Origin: UBA1672 sp033851915
GTDB taxonomy: Bacteria > Pseudomonadota > Alphaproteobacteria > Micavibrionales > Micavibrionaceae
Assembly: GCA_033851915.1 (NCBI GenBank)
Contig: JAWSVM010000003.1
Span: forward strand, 1 to 64,000
Length of the DNA: 64,000 bases
Reading direction: 5' to 3'
Each line of letters starts with the position of its first letter. The stretch's first letter is position 1. The position numbers and the translations under genes were made by a program. The notes beneath the pieces are model-generated. The model was not told where the DNA came from. It saw only the letters and a program-made list of their open reading frames with translations, and made no database searches. This document shows, one piece after another, positions 59,311 through 64,000 of the stretch.

Positions 59311-61638
59311 ATGACTGTAACTTTCTTATTGGGTACTTTGACCCATGTTTCAACGACTTTCATTAATCCATATACTGGCGAATTGCTGGCGATTGATGAT
59401 GATTACTATATAAATGACACGTATGTTTACGGCGGCCCAGATGCCGATGATGCGTTAATCGGCTCGTCGCATGACCAGTTCTATAGGCTGGAAGATGATA
59501 TGGGCAACCTATTGCTTGAAGGCTTTGAGCAATTCTATCCGTCATCCGGCAGTGATATCTTATTATTAGCAAGTACAACGAATGTGTTGGGTGATTTGTT
59601 CATTCAAGTTGCTGGTGGAGATGATATTGTTTGGTCTAATGCGGGTAACGATATTATCGGCGGTGATTTGGGGGATGACATTCTCCATGGAGGGCCGGGC
59701 AATGATACAATAGACGGCGGCGGCGATAACGATATTCTCATCGGTGGTCAAGGTAATGATACGCTAGATGGTGGTACTGGAATAGATGTCGCCATTTATT
59801 CAGGTGCCTTTAGCAATTATGTTATTACGGATAGTGGTGGAATATTAACAATCAATGATACCGTAGGAACAGATGGCACCGACACAGTAGAGAATGTTGA
59901 GCGCATAGAATTCCTTGATGGTTTCTTGGAAGGGGGCGTATTTACGGCGGTCTCAACTGATGACACATTTATCGGTACGGCTGCAGTGGAAAGCTTTGAT
60001 GGCGGCTTGGGCACGGACACTGTTGATTACAGTGGCTCCTCATCGCGCGTGAAGCTTGATATGGCAACGGGGGGGACGTCGGGAGATGCCTCCGGTGATA
60101 CGTATATATCGATTGAGAATATAATAGGCACAAATTCAAGGGCTGCCGATTATATTTATGGTGATGCCGGTGACAACTATATTCAGGGCTTAGCCGGTGG
60201 TGATGGCCTTGAAGGCGGTGCAGGTGCAGACACGATAGACGGCGGCAGCGGCAATGATTATGCCCGTTATACGCGCTCCGACTCTGGTGTTGATGTTGAT
60301 TTAACCCGTGCTACCCAAATAGGCGGCGATGCTGAAGGGGATGTTTTGATAAATATTGAACATCTTAAGGGCTCGGACTATGACGATATTTTAACAGGAG
60401 ATTCCTTTAATAACCATATTCGCGCCGAGGATGGCAATGATATCCTAAGCGGCGGAATTGGTAATGATCGACTCTGGGGCGGTTTAGGTGATGACACCTA
60501 TATCTACAGCGTCGGTAAAGACAGGATTTCCGAGAAGGGTAGCGGCTACGACACTGTTGTGTTTGATGCAGCATGGTCACCTGAGGATGTTGTCATTGCG
60601 GGTAATATTTTAAGCTTTATCGGTAATACGTCTGATAAGATTACGTTCAATAATATCTCGTCTATTGAGGCCTTCGTGTTTGATGGTTATGCCGCGATGG
60701 ATCTTGCGACATTGCAATCGTTCAGTACGCCTTTGTCTTACACAGGGACGGGGGCAGACGATGTCTTTGTCGGCACGGTCTATGCTGAAACATTTGATGG
60801 CGGCTTAGGCACTGACACTGTTGATTATAGCAGTGCCGCAGTCCGCGTGATGCTTGATATGGCAACGGGTGGTACATCCGGTGAAGCTTCCGGCGATACG
60901 TATATATCAATTGAGAATATAATAGGGTCGAACTCAAGTGTTGCTGATTATATTAATGGTGATGCCGGTGATAACTACATTCAGGGCATGGCCGGTGGCG
61001 ATGAGCTTGAAGGTGGTGCAGGTGCAGACACGATAGATGGCGGTAGCGGCAATGATTATGCCCGTTATACAGGCTCTGATACAGGTGTTGATGTTGACCT
61101 GACCCGTGCAACCCAGATAGGCGGTGATGCCGAAGGGGATGTCTTGATAGATATCGAACACCTTAGAGGATCGGACTACGATGATGTTCTGACAGGCGAT
61201 TCCTATAATAACCATATCCGCGCTGAAGATGGTGATGATATCTTAAGCGGTGGTTCTGGCGATGACCGATTATGGGGCAGCTTTGGGAATGATACCCTTT
61301 ATGGCGGTGCCGGCAGTGATCAACTTGATGGTGGGGCAGGTGCGGATACCTTCGTATTTGAAGATACCACAGCATTTATCGGCATTGATGAAGTGAGGGA
61401 TTTTTCCTTGGCGGAAGGCGACGTGTTAGATCTCTCGGATCTACTTAGTGGGTATGATGCATTGACTGATGCGATTAGTGATTTCGTTCAAATCACCGAT
61501 AATGGCACAGGCAGTATTCTGTCGGTTGATGTCAATGGTGGTGCAGATAACTTTGTTCAAATCGCAACACTCAATGGTATTACTGGTCTGACGGATGAGG
61601 ATGCTTTGGAGCTATCCGGTAATCTGATTACGGTTTAA
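59311..61638 (+). CDS. RTX calcium-binding protein with type I secretion C-terminus
   Basis: A 775-residue acidic protein with no N-terminal signal peptide. Hemolysin-type GGxGxDxxx nonapeptides are visible around residues 115-150 (GGDLGDDILHGGPGNDTIDG) and again in each of the later modules. Residues about 217-480 and 483-745 contain the same module of 266 residues repeated once. The last 110 residues (DTFVFEDTTAFIGIDEV, VLDLSDLLSGYD, FVQIATLNGI) match the C-terminal target domain of RTX proteins exported by type I systems. No HlyB/HlyD/TolC genes lie in the window. GGGGAAAAAC precedes the ATG. Probably an exopolysaccharide-associated or adhesive matrix protein. Confidence 0.88.
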   Translation: MTVTFLLGTLTHVSTTFINPYTGELLAIDDDYYINDTYVYGGPDADDALIGSSHDQFYRLEDDMGNLLLEGFEQFYPSSGSDILLLASTTNVLGDLFIQVAGGDDIVWSNAGNDIIGGDLGDDILHGGPGNDTIDGGGDNDILIGGQGNDTLDGGTGIDVAIYSGAFSNYVITDSGGILTINDTVGTDGTDTVENVERIEFLDGFLEGGVFTAVSTDDTFIGTAAVESFDGGLGTDTVDYSGSSSRVKLDMATGGTSGDASGDTYISIENIIGTNSRAADYIYGDAGDNYIQGLAGGDGLEGGAGADTIDGGSGNDYARYTRSDSGVDVDLTRATQIGGDAEGDVLINIEHLKGSDYDDILTGDSFNNHIRAEDGNDILSGGIGNDRLWGGLGDDTYIYSVGKDRISEKGSGYDTVVFDAAWSPEDVVIAGNILSFIGNTSDKITFNNISSIEAFVFDGYAAMDLATLQSFSTPLSYTGTGADDVFVGTVYAETFDGGLGTDTVDYSSAAVRVMLDMATGGTSGEASGDTYISIENIIGSNSSVADYINGDAGDNYIQGMAGGDELEGGAGADTIDGGSGNDYARYTGSDTGVDVDLTRATQIGGDAEGDVLIDIEHLRGSDYDDVLTGDSYNNHIRAEDGDDILSGGSGDDRLWGSFGNDTLYGGAGSDQLDGGAGADTFVFEDTTAFIGIDEVRDFSLAEGDVLDLSDLLSGYDALTDAISDFVQITDNGTGSILSVDVNGGADNFVQIATLNGITGLTDEDALELSGNLITV
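59961..61290 (+). repeat. Intragenic duplication in the RTX gene, 798-bp spacing
   Basis: About 530 bp from 59961 recurs from 60759 with an offset of 798 bp (266 codons). Shared peptide stretches include FDGGLGTDTVDYS, LDMATGGTSG, GDTYISIENIIG, EGGAGADTIDGGSGNDYARY and VDVDLTRATQIGGDAEGD. Confidence 0.85.
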
Positions 61639-61651
61639 CAGCCGAACTGAC

Positions 61652-62437
61652 TTATATTTTTTTCGTAATGGTGGGAGCCTTGATGATTTGTTGAAAGAGT
61701 TTTTCTCGGCTTAACGGCTTAACAACAAAACCATTGGCTCCCCCGCTTTTTATATCCATCACCATTTCTTTTTGCGTATCACTGCTGATCATGACGACAT
61801 AGGCGTAAGGGTCAATTTTTGTTTTCAGTTCCTTTAAAATTTCATTGCCTCTTGCGGATTTCAGGTGGATATCCAAAAATAAAATGTCAGGCGCATATTC
61901 TTTATAGTTCTCGAAGAAATTATCGACTTCTTCCAGTGTAACGATATGGCCATATCCAGATATTATTTTTTCCATCTGTCTAATAATTATGGGGTCATCA
62001 TCCAATACAAGAATGCTGTTTCCCAATCGTCTCATGCGTTTGAACGCAACGTGAGTAACGACATCATCTGCTGAAATCAGCGGTGCAATGATGCTTGAAA
62101 ATTTTTCCAGCCCATCACCGTCAAATCCTCTGAACTGCATGCGCAAGACATTGCCTTCGAAATTCTCATTGGCTGCTTTTTCGAATTTGCTAAGAGCCAG
62201 GCTGTCATTCTTGTTGGTGAATAGAAGCAACTCTTGTGTATCGTATATTTTTAAGAGCCATGCATCATTATTCTCGATGTGAAAATAGAGGAATTGCTCA
62301 ACTTCATCAATGCCCAATGCTTTCTCAGGATCTTCTATTTTTATATGAAAAAATTGCCAGTTACTGAGATGTGTTTTCTGTGTAGAAACGAAATGTAAGA
62401 AGTCAACGAGAGCTTTGCTGGAATCTATAACGTTCAT
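61652..62437 (-). CDS. Response regulator with C-terminal receiver domain
   Basis: A 261-residue protein. Residues 141-260 form a receiver domain with acidic pocket D146/D147 (LVLDDD), phosphoacceptor D189 (LFLDIHL), S218/S219 (MISSD) and K240 (VVKPL). The N-terminal 135 residues match no output domain I recognise; they are mixed alpha/beta with no HTH or EAL/GGDEF motif. Having the receiver at the C-terminus is the reverse of the common order. Convergent with the RTX gene (14-nt gap), so it may regulate the locus, but the link is only positional. Confidence 0.85.
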   Translation of the reverse strand: MNVIDSSKALVDFLHFVSTQKTHLSNWQFFHIKIEDPEKALGIDEVEQFLYFHIENNDAWLLKIYDTQELLLFTNKNDSLALSKFEKAANENFEGNVLRMQFRGFDGDGLEKFSSIIAPLISADDVVTHVAFKRMRRLGNSILVLDDDPIIIRQMEKIISGYGHIVTLEEVDNFFENYKEYAPDILFLDIHLKSARGNEILKELKTKIDPYAYVVMISSDTQKEMVMDIKSGGANGFVVKPLSREKLFQQIIKAPTITKKI

Positions 62438-63013
62438 GGTGTACTTTCATATTTATCAAGTGATTTGAAGTATTCGGACTCTAAGAGATTTAACAAGTAA
62501 TAAGTATATAAAGCAACTGTGGCTCTTAAGTGTAGACCATCGTATGCTAATATACATGAATATGTCTATTAAGACAGTTTTTTTTACTTAACTATTCATA
62601 CAGTAAAGATATGGTAGTTCTGTATCTACGAGCATAAATAGTTGGACTATTCTTCGTTTTTTATGTCATTATATGGGGGCACTAAAACATAAGTGCAAAA
62701 ATAAGAAATTAAGGGTGTTTCACTGGGTATAGTTTTATACTTTAAATAAGGTTGATGAAGAGATGTTTTGCTAACATCTCAAATGATTGAGAAGCGTTGT
62801 CTTTTAACAATAAATTATCAAATAATCTATTGTGGCGGGTCGCTTATATTCAATTAAATTATTCTTTCATCCACAAACGTACAGACATCAGGAAACACAG
62901 GGTTTATTTGCAAACCTTACCCTAATATCTTAAAGAAACGCGTGATAACTAAGGCTGCATATGCATGCGTTATGCTTGCTGGATCAGTTGAGAATTAAGT
63001 AGAGGAATATAGT
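62438..63013. other. AT-rich intergenic region
   Basis: A 576-nt stretch with no supported gene. It contains a weak plus-strand hairpin TGTCT-ATTA-AGACA (62563-62576) followed by a T-run (62578-62585), and the leader of the PEP-carboxylase-like gene. No tRNA, repeat array or clear promoter was found. Confidence 0.4.
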
Positions 63014-64000
63014 ATGGATAAGGCAAATGATGCTTTTTCGAAAACGAAAGATGATGATCAAGAAAATGTTTTCCTAAGCACTGATAAGGGCGAAATTCTT
63101 GCCGCCTATATGAGCGTCTTCTCTCCGAAACTGGATGAAATTGCAGTTGATAATGTGCAGGCAGTTTCTTTATTTCGTTCTGATTATATGCAAGGTAATG
63201 AAAGACCAGAAGAATATGAAAACCTGAGCGATCAGGAACGCAAAACCTATAACGAAATTGTGATTTCTTACAACAAGGTTGTGGATTCCGCGGAGCGTAA
63301 GGCCTCGTTAAACCTATATTCAGATCCGGAAAATATTCCCTTTACCCTTGAAAACGTTTTTGAAATGTATCAAGAGGCAGGGATCAGTGCCGCAGAATTG
63401 GAAAAAGATGTGTTTGGCCTCATCCGTCAAAACCCAACGATTACGGCTCACCCAACTGGTGATTTGAACGAGCAACGCACAATTGATCTTTCATCATCGG
63501 AAGGGGTGATGAATATGGTTGATCGCCTGCTAAGCCAGAAAAATGCTGATCCAGTGCCGTTGGATGCGCAATCAACGGCCGTTGATAAAGTGCTGCATTT
63601 GGTCGATGCGCAAGATATGGAACAAGCCGAGCATGCCATCGACAAAATGATGGATCTTGATATGGCACCGACGCGGCGCTTGAATACGTTCGAGGAATTA
63701 GTGAATGCGATGAGTTACGCCGTGCGTGACCGGATTGCTACGGCGGATTTGCTGGAGAATATACATAGTGTTTCGCATGACGTTTATGATGTAGACAAGC
63801 ACAGCCATCCTGTTAACGTTGTTGATGATAATTTCAACTTTGCGTCTCATATTTCATCATGGTCTGATGACACGGATGGTAAACCAAACGCAGAGCATGT
63901 GGCATTGCTTGCCTATGATACCTTGAATTTACTGATTGGCGCATCGTTCCATTTGGATAATCTACAGAAAATATTGAAGTTAGAACCCAACATAGAAATA
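63014..64000 (+). CDS. Phosphoenolpyruvate carboxylase-like protein, divergent, partial (5' part)
   Basis: The frame is open from the ATG at 63014 (AGAGGAATATAGT upstream) to the window end, 329 codons, and was missed by ORF calling because its stop lies outside. TAHPT at residues 144-148 aligns with the catalytic TAHPTE of PEP carboxylase at the expected distance from the N-terminus (H138 in E. coli, H146 here). W283-SDDTDGKPN aligns with the SWxGGDRDGNP motif. Both motifs are altered: Glu after TAHPT is Gly, and GGDRDGNP reads SDDTDGKP. It may be a divergent active enzyme or a homologue with another role. About 550 residues are missing. Confidence 0.65.
   Translation, partial: MDKANDAFSKTKDDDQENVFLSTDKGEILAAYMSVFSPKLDEIAVDNVQAVSLFRSDYMQGNERPEEYENLSDQERKTYNEIVISYNKVVDSAERKASLNLYSDPENIPFTLENVFEMYQEAGISAAELEKDVFGLIRQNPTITAHPTGDLNEQRTIDLSSSEGVMNMVDRLLSQKNADPVPLDAQSTAVDKVLHLVDAQDMEQAEHAIDKMMDLDMAPTRRLNTFEELVNAMSYAVRDRIATADLLENIHSVSHDVYDVDKHSHPVNVVDDNFNFASHISSWSDDTDGKPNAEHVALLAYDTLNLLIGASFHLDNLQKILKLEPNIEI

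Noticed and set aside
1..64000. tRNA, rRNA, CRISPR, insertion sequence or prophage signatures
   Set aside because: Read through without finding cloverleaf-like sequences, transposase genes, spacer arrays or integrase genes; a covariance search could not be run.

Overview
The window most likely comes from an alphaproteobacterium with a rather AT-leaning genome. The first 16.6 kb is the S10-spc-alpha ribosomal protein superoperon. Its late part runs secY-adk-rpsM-rpsK-rpoA-rplQ, with no rpsD between rpsK and rpoA, no infA or rpmJ, and a TTG-started rpoA. That order is typical of Alphaproteobacteria. The exact order or family cannot be fixed from the sequence alone. A single-chain glycyl-tRNA synthetase and an unusual insertion in the spc operon suggest a non-model lineage.

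Layout. (1) 48-10246: rpsJ to rplO, 21 ribosomal protein genes, ending in a clear intrinsic terminator. (2) 10247-11896: an insertion of two tandem secreted HExxH proteins (DUF922-like) with their own promoter, splitting rplO from secY. (3) 11897-16667: secY-adk, then rpsM-rpsK-rpoA-rplQ behind a near-consensus promoter and a leader of about 180 nt. (4) 16688-27481: housekeeping and mixed genes: two OafA-like acyltransferases, panB-panC, a small unknown protein beside an array of hairpin repeats, glyS, a YegP-like DUF1508 protein, a TrmN6-like methyltransferase, a lytic transglycosylase, a membrane protein and an acyl-CoA dehydrogenase. (5) 27504-35602: mostly unrecognised genes (a Cys-repeat secreted protein, an HTH-coiled-coil protein, a SapC-family protein, two secreted proteins, an acidic coiled-coil protein), with ugd and cysQ among them.

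(6) 35984-61638: a large Wzx/Wzy-type exopolysaccharide locus. It has two O-antigen ligase/polymerase-like membrane proteins, ManC, two GT4 glycosyltransferases, a Wzx flippase, a polysaccharide pyruvyl transferase, two acyltransferases, an acyl-adenylating ligase fused to a carrier domain, an EEP-family hydrolase, the Wza outer-membrane lipoprotein and the Wzc co-polymerase/tyrosine kinase. With ugd upstream, the predicted product is a GDP-mannose- and UDP-glucuronate-derived polymer decorated with pyruvate and acyl groups. No priming glycosyltransferase is present in the window. Two giant surface proteins are built into the locus: a 1875-residue protein with a two-partner-secretion-like N-terminus and a long right-handed beta-helix, whose only two cysteines lie in its last 38 residues, and a 775-residue RTX protein with a type I secretion C-terminus. 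Neither has its transporter in the window. A shared 16-nt motif upstream of wza and of the RTX gene suggests co-regulation.

(7) 61652-64000: an unusual response regulator with a C-terminal receiver domain, a long AT-rich spacer, and the start of a divergent phosphoenolpyruvate-carboxylase-like gene that runs off the end.

No tRNA, rRNA, CRISPR array or insertion sequence was recognised.
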